Assembly: GCA_910589415.1 (NCBI GenBank)
Contig: OU342630.1
Span: 7,440,001-7,504,000, forward strand
Origin: Malachius bipustulatus
Taxonomy: Eukaryota; Arthropoda; Insecta; Coleoptera; Melyridae
Direction of reading: 5' to 3'
Length of the DNA stretch: 64,000 nt
Every line of letters begins with the position of its first letter. The stretch's first letter is position 1. Positions 22,361 to 33,041 of the stretch are shown here, one piece after another. The position numbers were made by a program, and so were the translations under genes. Below the pieces are notes generated by a model. It was given only the letters and a program-made list of their open reading frames with translations. It did no database searches and was not told the DNA's origin.

Positions 22361-22923
22361 GAGTAAGAGTCCCACCATGGTTTGGAAATGGCGAAAAGCC
22401 CCCTTGGTGGTCTTGTCGCTTGGGGTGCGCAACCTCACCCCCTTCTCTATACTACTAATTACTAATTAACTTGGTGAACAGGTAAATACTACAGTACAGG
22501 TATAAATACTACAGGTAAATCATTCTCAACTATCACACAACAACTATTGGACAAACGATACTTATAAAAAGAATTACTTATTGAAATTTAGAAATATTAC
22601 AAGCTGTACATCCTGGAAATAATGGGACACCCGTATGTAATTTAGTTATTATTTAATATACCTAACATAAATAAAAGATGCAAACCCTAGATAATAATAT
22701 TTGCAAACCAATTATGTTGAATGTTAAATAATAACTTACCTACTCAGGTAATTTAATTAATTGGGTTATCTGCTGTGAAGTCAAACATTGCTCACGCACA
22801 AGTCGTTGAACTTCGTATTACTGAAGTACGTTCATGAAAAGGTGTTGCCTCATATTCCTACGATTCTTAGTTTTCCTGCTAATTTTCAGAAGAAGAAAAA
22901 CAATCTATTATGCCACTAGAAGT

Positions 22924-23050
22924 AAGTCAAATTATATCCGGATTTTTTCTCGTTCACGAATATTTTAAGATAATAATTCTTCCCTCGCTTTCAGCATCTT
23001 ATAAAACCTCGCGAGCGAGAAAAAATTTCGGATATAGGTAATTTGATTTT
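22924..23050. mobile_element. Palindromic MITE around TCCGGATTTTTTCTCG
   Basis: CAAATTATATCCGGATTTTT pairs with the inverted text near 23015-23050 (GAGCGAGAAAAAATTTCGGATATAGGTAATTTG). The centre contains CTCGC/GCGAG steps. No coding sequence. Confidence 0.6.
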
Positions 23051-23855
23051 CAATTATTATTGTGTTAGTAAAAAAAAATTCACAAGAAAAATTATTATTG
23101 TTTTTGCTGCAAAAAGCCCAGGAACATCTTGTATAAAAAATGTTACGTCAATAGAACATAAATTCAATTAAAAAAATAACCGGGATATTTATTTTCATAA
23201 AAAAGTCAGTATTTCCGTTGTATCGATAAAAAGTCTTTAATGAACCGGACCAGTCTCGGAAATGGGTATTAACGAAGTTACAATGTATTAAATACTAAAA
23301 AAATGTAATTTTTGCCGCGACGGGAAAAAAGTATGACATTTTATCCCCTTTGGCAGCTGTGAAAATTCCACTTTATATGACTGCTTTTTACCGGGGCAAA
23401 AAGTAAATTAACAGGGAAAAAAATGAGTACTTTTTTTCCCGATATGGCCGCTTCTTAAGTATAGTCAAATTTATACCCAACACGAACACGAAAGTTATAC
23501 ATTATTATCCTCAATGGCCAAATGACAATAATTATTAATGGAATTTTCATAATAATCACTATCCATATTATTACATGCAATCTAAAACTTGCAAGAATAT
23601 TTTGCAAAACTTTCAATTTTAATTAAATTATGACATTTATCGAATTAAATCGTTTCGTTACCAGGTAACGTCGATTACTAGAAAAGTCGACCAGTTTTAA
23701 AGTTCAAATTCAACATAGGTCAACGTTCCAACATTATTTTCAGTTATCTAATTACGTTTTTCGATATTCTAGGACTGGGGTTTTCTTTTCACAGAAAAAA
23801 TTACATTAATACTTCACGAGACAATTATTCACACCAGACAAAAGTACGATTTTAC

Positions 23856-24007
23856 CTCTTGATTTTTTCCCCTCAGCTAATGAAATCCCATCTTGAGCTA
23901 GGAAAAGCTGACCGGAAGTCATTTTACACTTGCCTTTCATGCTCTCGTTACATCTGCATGGATCACTGCGGTCAAATTTTGCGATCAATCTCAGGCCTCC
24001 GATAGCC
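23856..24007 (-). CDS. Candidate internal exon of an unknown host gene
   Basis: On the minus strand an open 152-nt block is bounded by an acceptor (TTTTACATTTTAAG|GG) and a plausible donor (AGAG|GTAAAAT). The reading has normal-looking composition, with a Cys-rich step DPCRCNESMKGKCK followed by SGQLFLAQDGISLAE. It is not a transposon motif I know, and it lies in otherwise repeat-poor AT-rich DNA. No neighbouring exon was found, so this could also be chance or a decayed exon. Confidence 0.3.
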
Positions 24008-24428
24008 CTTAAAATGTAAAATTATTTCCTTAGCATAAAATGTATTTTGTAGCTCCATATGTAAGGTTTATGATAAAGCAGCTAGTTTACAAAAAAAAAA
24101 CTCGATGTATTTTTATTTTGTATTTTTAGTAAGAGTCTGTTTTTTTATTATTGAATGTTACGTTTTCGAACTCAATAATTTTTTTCAGAAAATAAAGATT
24201 TGTTTATAATTATTTTATAATTATTACGATAAAAAGTAATTAGTAGTTATGGAAAACAGTACAAAAAGTTTTTTTTTTCCAATTTTGAAATTATTTTGAG
24301 TATTGTACAGATACCTATCGTGTAATGTTACATCACCTTACCAACGCCGGGTTAATGGCGCTAACATTATCGACGAATAATATAGGTGTACTCTTTTTTC
24401 CACTTATCTCTAACGGCAATCGATTGAG

Positions 24429-25400
24429 CTATACTAATTCCTTGACTTCTTCACTCGTTGCAACGAACTCAGCTTCAGTCGTCGACAATGCAATTGACTT
24501 CTGTAGCTGAGATAACCATGACACAGCGGTACCACCCACCAATACGATTTTGGTTGAACGTCGAGCATTCTTATCGCTTGCAAAATCGGCATCAGAGTAG
24601 GCACTGAGTTTATCACGAGATGAAGTGTACAATCCTGTTGAGTTAAACCCTCGAGGAGACCATCGTCAAGGTAGCTACTCTCAGTTTTTCTGTCTTAGTC
24701 TGCCGAATGTAAGTACACGGATTTGCTGTTGAATGAATGAAATTATTACCTCCCATAAACAAGTGGAACAGCGAGTTTTTCCAACAGCGAGGTGATTACC
24801 TGAACCCATATAGTGACTTCTTGAATCGACAAATACAACCTGATCCATCATCAAAACCTTGTGGTTGTGTTATATCAATGTCTCCATATAAAAAAGCGGT
24901 TCTCACGTCAAACTGGCTGAGCACTAAATATTCTTTGGCAGCGACCGCGATTACAGTACGAATCGCGTCATATCGAGCAAGTGGACTGAAAGTCTCATCA
25001 TAACCGAGTCCTGCACGTTGAACACTCCTCGAACGACCACTTTCCTCGAACGACCAATCTTGCTCGATATCGATCGATTGAACCATTCGACTTATACCCA
25101 CGGAGAACCCAGTCTATAACGCGTTTACCTTTTGGCAATTTCACCAAATCTCATGTCGAATTTTCATCGAAGACCTGCATCTCCTCTTTCATTACACCTA
25201 GCCACTTGTCCGAATCACGGCTTCTCATGGCCTCATTGAAGTTGGTCGGCGTAACCCACCTCTTGGTCAAATTTAACAGGTGGACGAATTTTACGAACCT
25301 CACGATTTCGAATCTCAGCTTCTTGGTCTTCGATCTTGGCTTGATCGGGAACTTGAACTTCTTCTTCTGGAAGATCATCAATGATTGGTTCGATTTATTC
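24429..25400 (-). pseudogene. Ty1/copia pol relic (RT to RNase H)
   Basis: Reading right to left: a linker with REVRKIRPP and a WVTPTNF..A segment, then RT with FSPLARYDAIRTVIAVAA and motif A FDVRTAFLYGD, then QPQGFDDGSG, and a decayed DDGLLEG catalytic motif out of frame near 24650, followed by RNase H with SDADFASDKNARRST and ALSTTEAEFVA. These are typical Ty1/copia order and motifs. At least three frame changes, plus the loss of sequence between the RT core and RNase H, make it non-functional. Gag, protease, integrase and LTRs are not visible; the right end abuts the 5' end of the non-LTR element starting near 25400. Confidence 0.85.
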
Positions 25401-25678
25401 TATGTTTTTAGTGGTTTATATGTGATTTTTGAGAACAGTAAATAGTGAATTATATTCAACACATAGTACAGTGTAGGAATAGCGTGGTTTTAAGTTGTGA
25501 TTTGCAGTAAATGGTCTATTTTCTTTGGATTTTTATGTGACGTTACCGTGAGTGGTAGACTAATTCAGTTCGGTCTTGATGCGGCTGATTGTCAGTCGTT
25601 ATCACCTGCCACCGATATCAACCTTGGCCGAAAGTTGTGTTTTGATTTAGCAGCTGTTTATTGTTTGCTTGTATCAGA

Positions 25679-26529
25679 ATGCCCAGTTATTGCTTAAAAT
25701 GCAGTTCTGCAGTGACTCCAACGACTCCATCCACTAAATGTTTTGGTTTATGTAAGAAATATGTACATCTTAAATGCTTAAGCATAGATGAACCTGATCC
25801 TGCGAAGCTGGCAGCAAATACGTGGAGATGTTCTACCTGTGTCGGCAATGACAACTCTCCGCAGGTGGCAGTTATAGAGGAAGTAATGAAGCTTCAGTTT
25901 GAGTCATTCAAATCTACGATAATGGCAGTCATAAGTAAGGAATTCTCAATGATTAATAGCAGACTGACTATATTGGAAAAGGACGTTGGTGTTATAAGGA
26001 GTGAGCTAAACCAGTTGAAGCAGGATTATATTCGAGACGGGTCTCGATGAACTGCAACATCGCTGATGTTGCATCTCCTAAAATTTCAGACATGATTTCG
26101 AAAATTGAAGATCGTAGGAAGCGCTGCTGTAATGTGATTCTTTATAACGTTGAGGAGTCTACGGCTGAAGGTGTTATTAGTGATAGGGTTCTCGATGATC
26201 TGAACCGAGTCAACCGGATTCTGTCGCCAATGGGGTCCTTTGCCAAGCCAAAAAAGATTGTTCGGATTGGCCGGGCAGGGAGTGATAGAGCAAGACCTTT
26301 GAAAATAATATATGAGAGTGAGAGTGAGGCTAAGGAAGTTTTGCGGTCTAACAAGCATAACAAGGATCGGAAAAGCCACTTTCATGCAGATTTGACAAAT
26401 TGGCAGCGTGAAAGAAGCGGATTGGTGGTTAAGGAGTTCAAAAGCAGGCTTGCGGCTGGTGAGAAGGATATTAGGTTGAGATATAAAGACGACTGTCCAC
26501 ATGTGGTAGAGAAGAATAAGAAGAAGATG
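25679..26529 (+). pseudogene. ORF1 with PHD-like zinc finger and coiled coil
   Basis: From the ATG at 25679 the first 54 residues contain the spacing C-x2-C ... C-x3-C ... H-x2-C ... C-x2-C (MPSYCLKC, CFGLCKK, HLKC, WRCSTC), a PHD-type finger as in some CR1-group ORF1 proteins. A heptad-like segment follows (about residues 70-120, LTILEKDVGVIRSELNQLK), then a stop at 26048. A different frame starting at 26047 continues the family pattern: RCCNVILYNVEES, a KIVRIGRAG strand and a Trp/Arg-rich C-terminus (LTNWQRERSG). This second part is the usual nucleic-acid-binding half of ORF1, so one frameshift near 26040 splits the gene. It then runs without a stop into the endonuclease. Confidence 0.7.
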
Positions 26530-27927
26530 ACTCAATCAAATCCTCCAAAAAAACATCTAGGATCCCAACAGAGTTTTGTCTGCTACTTGCAGAATGTTCG
26601 TAGTATGCGCTCGAAAATTTCTGATTTTTATGTAAATGTGCATGACATAGACGTAGATTGTGTTGGATTGACTGAGACGTGGTTATCCTCGGAGATCATG
26701 AGCTCGGAGTATTTCTCGGATCGGTTCATTGTCTATCGCAGAGATCGTCAGTTTGATCTGGTGAATAAAACGCGTGGTGGTGGCGTAATACTGGCTATAA
26801 AGAGGAAATTTATTCCCACTTCACTAAATCTGAATTTTCTTTTGGAAATTATTCCATCGATCGAGTGTGTTGGCTCTAAGGTGAAATAAGGTAGTGGTTT
26901 CTTGCATATATACTGTATTTATACAGGGTGTCTGCTTAAGGCTGGCTACCGGCTATATCTCGGAAACTAATGGGCCTAGAACCTCAAAATAAAAATTTTC
27001 CAGACATAAGTGATCACGAGAAATTCTATGAAAATATTTTCAAGATGGCCGCACTTCCGGAAATACCGGAAGTTGACACCTACTTCGTTATTTTAACAGG
27101 AACACCCTGTATATTATTATATTTTTTAAATGTCTGAAAAAATCGAATACAGGTGGTTTTCACCATTGGAATTTAGATTGAGCGGTTTATGAGTTATAAA
27201 CAAGTGAAAATCGAAAATTTTCAACTTCAAAACAGTCTAGAATAAGAACGGCTCAAGATATCCAAAAACGGTTTACATGTCCCTATCCTAACTTTTCACG
27301 TTTTATCCCAGTATGTGGAGTAAATTTTAATACAGGGTGATGAAAATTATCAGATTTTTTATCACCCTGTATTAAATTTAAACCACATAGAAGGATACTA
27401 TGTGAAAAGTTAAGATAGGGACATGTAAACCGTTTTTAGATATCTTGAGCCGTTCCAGTTCTAGACTGCTTTGAAGTTGAAAATTTTCGATTTTCACTTG
27501 TTTATAACTCATAAACCGCTCAATCTAAATTCCAATGGTTAAAACCACCTGTATTCGATTTCTTCAGACATTTAAAAAATATAATATTTTACAGGGTGTT
27601 TCCATTAAAATAACGAAGTAGGTGTCAACTTCCGGTATTTCCGGAAGTGCGGCCATCTTGAAAATATTTTCATAGAATTTCTCGTGATCACTTATGTCTG
27701 GAAATTTTTTATTTTGAGGTCATAGGCCTATTAGTTTCCGAGATATAGCCGGTGGCCAGCAGACACCCTGTATACCACCTGATATATCATCAGCGGATTA
27801 TGAATGTTTTTTTGATACATTTAATTGTTATTTATCAGGTATATCTAATGTATTGGTAATTGGTGATTTTAATGTACCCAATTTTGATATTGCGGGGGCG
27901 TGTAGACGGAAAGATGTAATTTTACAG
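26530..27927 (+). pseudogene. APE-like endonuclease of ORF2, split by foldback insertion
   Basis: The N-terminal part has YLQNVRSMRSKISDF (the Asn of the first APE motif) and CVGLTETWLSSE (catalytic Glu). A stop arises at 26887, just before the foldback element. On the other side, 27775-27900 resumes in register with IPPDISSADY and then LVIGDFNVPNFD, the GDFN motif. The final SDH motif and the linker to RT are absent, replaced by the hammerhead repeat. The clean resumption across the palindrome marks the insertion point within a CATATATAC stretch. Confidence 0.8.
26922..27772. mobile_element. CAGGGTG foldback element, complete, 851 bp
   Basis: Six boundary motifs alternate in direction: TACAGGGTG at 26922, CACCCTGTA ending 27111, TACAGGGTG at 27331, CACCCTGTA ending 27371, TACAGGGTG at 27590 and CACCCTGTA ending 27772. 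The two halves are inverted copies over about 410 bp, including CTATATCTCGGAAACTAAT, GATCACGAGAAATTCTATG, TTCCGGAAATACCGGAAG-type text and TTATAACTCATAAACCGC. There is no coding sequence. Both edges read TATACAGGG / CCCTGTATA, consistent with a TA or TATA target. It interrupts the endonuclease gene and is therefore younger than the non-LTR element. Confidence 0.9.
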
Positions 27928-28177
27928 TCCGGAAGGATATGACTCTCCAATATAGTACGCTGACGAGGTCTAATGAGACCGAAACGGCCGTCCGTGCTTT
28001 TGGTAGTCTGGTTGGATGTGTGTTGCTGCCTGAGTCTGAAGCTCTTTATTTGGGTTCTCGGGCGCTCCAGACTTGACAACTGTCAGGACGATGGGTTAAA
28101 ACCCGACTCCAATACGACAGGCTATTGATTTGTCTTTATACTCATTAAGACCTACCTACCTACGGTTTGTTCTAATA
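27928..28177 (+). repeat. Hammerhead-bearing repeat unit, copy A
   Basis: The text from TCCAATATAGTAC through GTCTGGTTGGATGTGTGTTG, GGTTCTCGGGCGCTCCAGAC, CAACTGTCAGGACGATGGG and CTCATTA...CCTACCTACCTACGG closely matches units at 57050-57170 and 57360-57560. It replaces part of the non-LTR ORF2. Its first 15 bases, TCCGGAAGGATATGA, are the reverse complement of the bases at 57351-57365 in the other copy, as though the 5' edge was inverted on insertion. Confidence 0.8.
27953..27999 (+). ncRNA. Type I hammerhead ribozyme motif, copy A
   Basis: All conserved core blocks are present in order. CTGACGA (27960-27966), stem II GGTCT/AGACC with loop AATG (27967-27980), GAA (27981-27983), a two-pair stem III A-C/G-T closed by GGCC (27984-27991), then cleavage position C at 27992 (GTC). 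Stem I pairs AGTACG (27954-27959) with CGTGCT (27993-27998), six pairs including one G-U. The very short stem III is characteristic of hammerheads in Penelope-like elements, retrozymes and some insect satellites. Activity is an inference. Confidence 0.85.
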
Positions 28178-28188
28178 ATGATGTCGGT

Positions 28189-29681
28189 ATGCAGGATGGC
28201 TGCATCAATCCTCCTTCGTGTACTTCGCTATTTATTCATGCATCGGAACTGGATGCGGATGATGTCACTAGGTCCATGGCGAGACTTAAGAACAAGTCCA
28301 CAGCAGGGACTGATCAGATTCCCAGCTATCTCGTTAGGGAATGCTCGCAGGCTCTGACGGAACCCTTGAAATTTATCTTTAATTTGTCCCTTAGGACATC
28401 TATATTTCCAAGTGCCTGGAAGGTGGCCAGAATATGTCCTGTACTAAAGAGTGGCGATCCAGCGGTGATCACTAATTATCGGCCTGTATCTATTCTAAAT
28501 AACTTTGCTAAGGTCTTTGAGGCGTCCGTGTATTCTCGTGTGTATCCTGCAATTAGAAGCTATCTATCCTCTTGTCAACACGGTTTTGTGGACGGTCGCT
28601 CTACGGTGACGAATTTATCATGCTTCACGCAGTATGTTGCTGAAGCTTTAGATAATCAAAAGCAGGTGGACGCGGTTTATACGGATTTCTCGAAGGCTTT
28701 TGATAAGATTGACCACTCTCTTCTCTTGACGAAACTGTAACGTTTTGGTTTTAGTTCATCATTGGTTTCATTTTTCAAGTCGTACCTGTTTGAGAGACTT
28801 GTATTCAGTATGTCTCGTACAATGGCTACAGTTCACCATCATTCACTCCTTCATCGGGCGTTCCCCAAGGTTCCAATTTGGGGCCGCTACTGTTTTTGAT
28901 TTTTATGAATGACATTGTGGACACCATTTACACTCCTGTGCTATTGTTCGCGAACGACTTGAAGATATTCTCTGTGGTGGAAAACGAGGATGACTGTTAT
29001 CTGTTGCAGGCTACTATAGATAATATTAAGCGCTGCTGTGAATCCAATAAACTGATCATTAATATGGATAAGTGTCGAATAGTTTCGTTTTATAGAGGGA
29101 AACATCCCCTGCTGTTTAATTAAACAGCATTGGGAGATGTACCTTTCACTTGTACTGATACTGTGCGTGACTTAGGCGTTGTCTTTGACTCACGACTGTC
29201 CTTTTTTGGACATGTGGAATACGTGACGAAGCATGCCTTGAGAATGTTTGGGTTTATATCCAGAAATAGTACGCATTTCACAGATGCACGTTCTTTGAAA
29301 ATCTTATATTACGCGTACGTCAGATCTAAATTAGAATATTGCAGCATAGTTTGGTCCCCGCAGTATCATTGTTACATTGACGAACTGGAAAGGGTGCAGA
29401 GGAAGTTCCTTAAGCTCCTGAATGTGAGAGTGTATCACATTTATCCGCCTAGAGGCATTGATCACTTCTTGTTATTGGAGCGATTTGGAGTTGCATCACT
29501 CGACAAAAGGAGAAAGATGACGGCAGTGAAATTTCTATATTCGCTATTCCACAACAAAGTAGACTGCCCTGAGCTGCTTTCAGAGTTTAATTACCGAATA
29601 CCAAGTGTCAACTCTAGAAATCTTGATGTATTTTACACAAAAGTTGCCAGGTCCAATGTGCTTTTAAGATCGCCAGTTTGA
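28189..29681 (+). pseudogene. Reverse transcriptase of the non-LTR element, catalytic Asp lost
   Basis: The fingers and palm read well to 28740: STAGTDQIPSYLV, TNYRPVSIL, QHGFVDGRST and motif A YTDFSKAFDKIDH. A frameshift and stop follow; [16 protein letters not shown] (motif B) resumes near 28855, and motif C at 28947-28958 reads FAND instead of F/Y-A-D-D, a change of the first catalytic Asp to Asn. After a TAA at 29120 another frame, 29130-29681, gives the C-terminal region with VRDLGVVFDSRLSF, RSKLEYCSIVWSP and VNSRNLDVFY. Three breaks plus the Asn make RT activity impossible. Similarity in layout to the fragment at 16.2-16.9 kb suggests the same clade. Confidence 0.85.
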
Positions 29682-29700
29682 AGTACCTTGCAAAGACATA

Positions 29701-31970
29701 TAAAATATTGCTGACAAATATCTGAAAATAGTAATTCAATTATTTAACAATTCATGATTTCAAGTTGTATCAATATAAAAAAACAGCGTATAGTATAAGT
29801 GAAACACTTGCTCCATTCTGAACACGTGCCTTTATTATAAATGAAATTGAATTGTTTCCGAATTTAAAAAACAAAAGTTTAATAAAAACGTTATTAAAAA
29901 CAAGTTATTTTATTCGAAAATAACTAAGTTGATGGATGCTTTCGGCATAACTAAACAAAAACGGTAAGCGAAAAAATATTTTAGGCGTGTAGATTCTTAA
30001 GAACAACAATGGTCACTTCTTGAAAAATTTTTAATTTCAATTTGTCCTACATTTAGATATACTTGAAAGTAATCGTAAATCACCCCTTAAGATACTTGGT
30101 ACCTAAATACCAAAAATAAAAACACAGTATAGTAACAACTTGATATGCTGCTTTTACAAAAAGTGCAATATGTAGGTAGGTACCTCTGAAGTAATTAGAA
30201 AAGCTAATATTTTAGCATAAAAAAATTTGCGCGCAAATCGCTATATGGTTGTGTCGGCAGTTGAAGAAATCTGTGTTATAGATCAAACGAAAAAATGCAA
30301 GTTTTAAGCTTGACTTTGACAACACTGCGACATTTTGTTTCATTAGATATCACCCACATAGAGTAATTAAGATGATTTATAATAACACTCCCAGAATAAA
30401 CGCAATTTAATAATCAAATGGGCAAAGATGCAAATTATGAGCGAGTTTGGCAAAACAAAGAGTCGATAAATAACCACCTGTCAAGAAGTAGTGTGTTCTG
30501 ACTAGGCCCTCCTGTCTATTCAGGTGCCTCGCTTTGCCCCATTCTGTTAAAGAAGATCCGATGTGAACTTTGGTTTTACTTTCTCCTTTGTTGAAATGCT
30601 TCTTTCTATTCCGGTGACAATGAATGAGCCGTTTAGAAAATATAATATCCAGTATTTAAAAAATAAAGCTTACCTAGATTAGATAAATTATTATATTATG
30701 TTCCTTGTATAATATAATTATTTTACTCATTGTTATGGAGGAATGTATAATATTCAACAGTTATCCTAGAACAGTAGTTGTTCTCCGGCAACTTCTTCTC
30801 ATTTTTCCTTTATTCTTTAAACTAAATGTTAATTATTTTTTAAATGCAATAGAAATTATTTCAACAGTTAGGTACCTATAATGTTTTGAATGTTGTTATA
30901 TTACATAGCTTAGATAATATTGTTCATATTAAAATAACTCAACTTCAATTTCTTAACAGTTTTATACTGTCCAAAACACTGGACATTGAACAATACAAAA
31001 ACTTACATCAATGTTGATTTCCATTACTTCTAGTGTAATTTTTAATATTTAATATTTCATTTGGTAAGTTGTTGAAATCTTTCAGCCAGCTTGGAGTCAG
31101 GAGAGTCACTCTTGCAATTTGCCCCGTAAATGCACAAAGCGAAGAAAGTAATGTTACAGCAGAAATGTTTTAGCAACGGCAATATTGAAACCGCACTGAA
31201 AACTTACTTCAGCATCGTATTGTATATCCCATTCTAGATGTTTCTAAATTAGAGTTCGCTGTGGAAAATTTGAATTATGTATATTGGTACCCTTTGGAAT
31301 GCTGAGCTTTGAGCTACCATTGACAAGCTAAATTTTCAGATGGTTAGGTATGTTTTTTTAAATTCGATTTCATATCTTAACCACGCTGTATTAACGTATT
31401 CCCAATTTTGTGATTACACGCTCCCGCTCTCTGGCATAACATCGCGAACATTGAATTCGCGACTGTTACCTTAATTTATTTTCATTTGAATTCCACAGAA
31501 AACTATCATCTAAATCAAATTGTAAGGTTACTTTGCAATATTAAAATCGTTTCGGCAGCTAAGTTGTAAAGCTACTGCAAATAAAGTTCTTGAACTTACA
31601 CACAGAGTGTATCCAAAATAAGGAGGGCCAGTATGGGGATCCCAGGAACAGTCAGAGATACGAAATTTGTCACCCCTTTATTTCAAGCTGCCGAATTTCT
31701 TGTTTAAAACAATTGACAGTCTGTGCTTTTATTTGCCATCTGATTTATAGTGAAGTTATGAAGTTCAGTATGAAATCTAGTAATACGACCGTTTTTTATG
31801 AATTAAAACCGAATTAAAACTTTAATTCATTATTCATTATTTATTAACAACATTTTCAATATTCCGTTAATAACAGTGTCTTTTTTTATTTTTTCGTCAT
31901 ATTCCAGCAACTCAAGTTGTCCGAAATGTTGTGTCTGAATATTAATACTTAAATATAAAATCGTGCAGTT
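29701..31970. other. AT-rich sequence without recognised gene
   Basis: No bounded repeat, domain or splice-flanked open block could be supported. The frame 31590-31817 (plus) has no known motif. Confidence 0.5.
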
Positions 31971-32414
31971 TTTTGTAACGGTTCTTTCACACCTCAGTAA
32001 CCGTTCCAGTCGTTCCCCTTTTATTAATTAAATATTTCTGTGATGATCGTTTCGATCGCACGGTATAGTCATTTTGTCAAACACTCTGTATAGTGCTGCC
32101 GATTGCGCATCGCGTCGTACGGCGTTACTACTATCTTTCGGCTCCATTCGCTTTGGTTATCGATTTCCGATCTGGTAGGGAAAAGGTTTGAAAGAAGCAG
32201 TCGGATAGTTGGTTAAATTCTTACTAATGCGTGATTTTATTAATTACGCATAACAGCTAAGCAACTTCTTTATCGACTCAGCCGAGGATATTGCAATTAT
32301 TTTTCAATTATTACGTTTTGTTATCATATCAGCAACATCTGGGTATTGGCAAGAGCAAGATGGCTGGCGAAATTGTCTATTGTTTCATTAATGCTTAATC
32401 AATTTTTATAAACA

Positions 32415-33010
32415 TTGCTAATATCAATTGTGTCATTGTTTAATTGTTATATTATCTTCGGTGGAACCTTGAGAGCATTGGAAGTTTTAGTCATTTCCGA
32501 AATAAATTTGAATTTCTCTGACAGAGACAAAATATCACTTATTGTAGGGGCCATAGGTGATTTGAATATCGCTTCCTCCGTTGAAGCCGCCAATATTACC
32601 GACTTGAATCTCTTATCAAATTTTTTGAAAAATAAAGTAGCTGATCCGCAGGGCTACTTCGATCCAAGATTAAGTGTGGGGTATACTGGTGTGACTCGTG
32701 CACGAAACCAAAGTAATTTTAGCATGTTACCGTTCAGCCAGGGCCGTATTCAGGCCTCAGAGGCAGTTCCATACGGAAAGTTCGTAACTTTTCCCCCTAA
32801 CGTTCACGTAATTACTAACCCTAAACCAGTCCAGGGCCGTCCTGAAAATTCTTTACACAGTGATGTACTACTCCGAGTGCTCGAATATGTTTTTCTTGCG
32901 GTCATAGTGATTATTTTAGAAAGGACTGCCCTAATCGAAACAAAATCTGTAGACTTTGCAGAAAGGTTGCTCCCCTGCAGGCCATCTGTTCTCAAAACGT
33001 TACAAAAAAC
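32415..33010 (+). pseudogene. Ty3/gypsy gag relic with altered zinc knuckle
   Basis: One frame, 32415-33020, is open and has a capsid-like helical segment (about residues 35-75, with KISLIVGAIGDLN and LNLLSNFLKNK). In another frame, around 32888-32960, a CFSCGHSDYFRKDC segment and a following CRLC form the gag nucleocapsid; the His expected nine positions into the C-x2-C-x4-H-x4-C knuckle is a Tyr. Thus the gene is frameshifted and its knuckle is altered. TGTAACGG at 31977, in the LTR-start style, may mark an upstream LTR, but I could not find its partner. Confidence 0.6.
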
Positions 33011-33041
33011 TCTTGACTAGCAGTTTGTTTACACCAAATCT

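Larger units (their letters stand above)
25400..29700 (+). mobile_element. Near full-length CR1/Jockey-type non-LTR retrotransposon, nested insertions
   Basis: The order is 5' UTR, ORF1 with PHD-like finger and coiled coil, ORF2 with APE-like endonuclease, RT and C-terminal domain. Two later insertions interrupt it: an 851-bp foldback (26922-27772) inside the endonuclease, and about 250 bp of a hammerhead repeat (27928-28177) replacing the end of the endonuclease and start of the RT linker. Frame changes and a catalytic substitution confirm it is inactive. The 5' end is placed where copia sequence stops; the 3' end near 29700 is approximate because no clear tail is seen. Confidence 0.8.
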
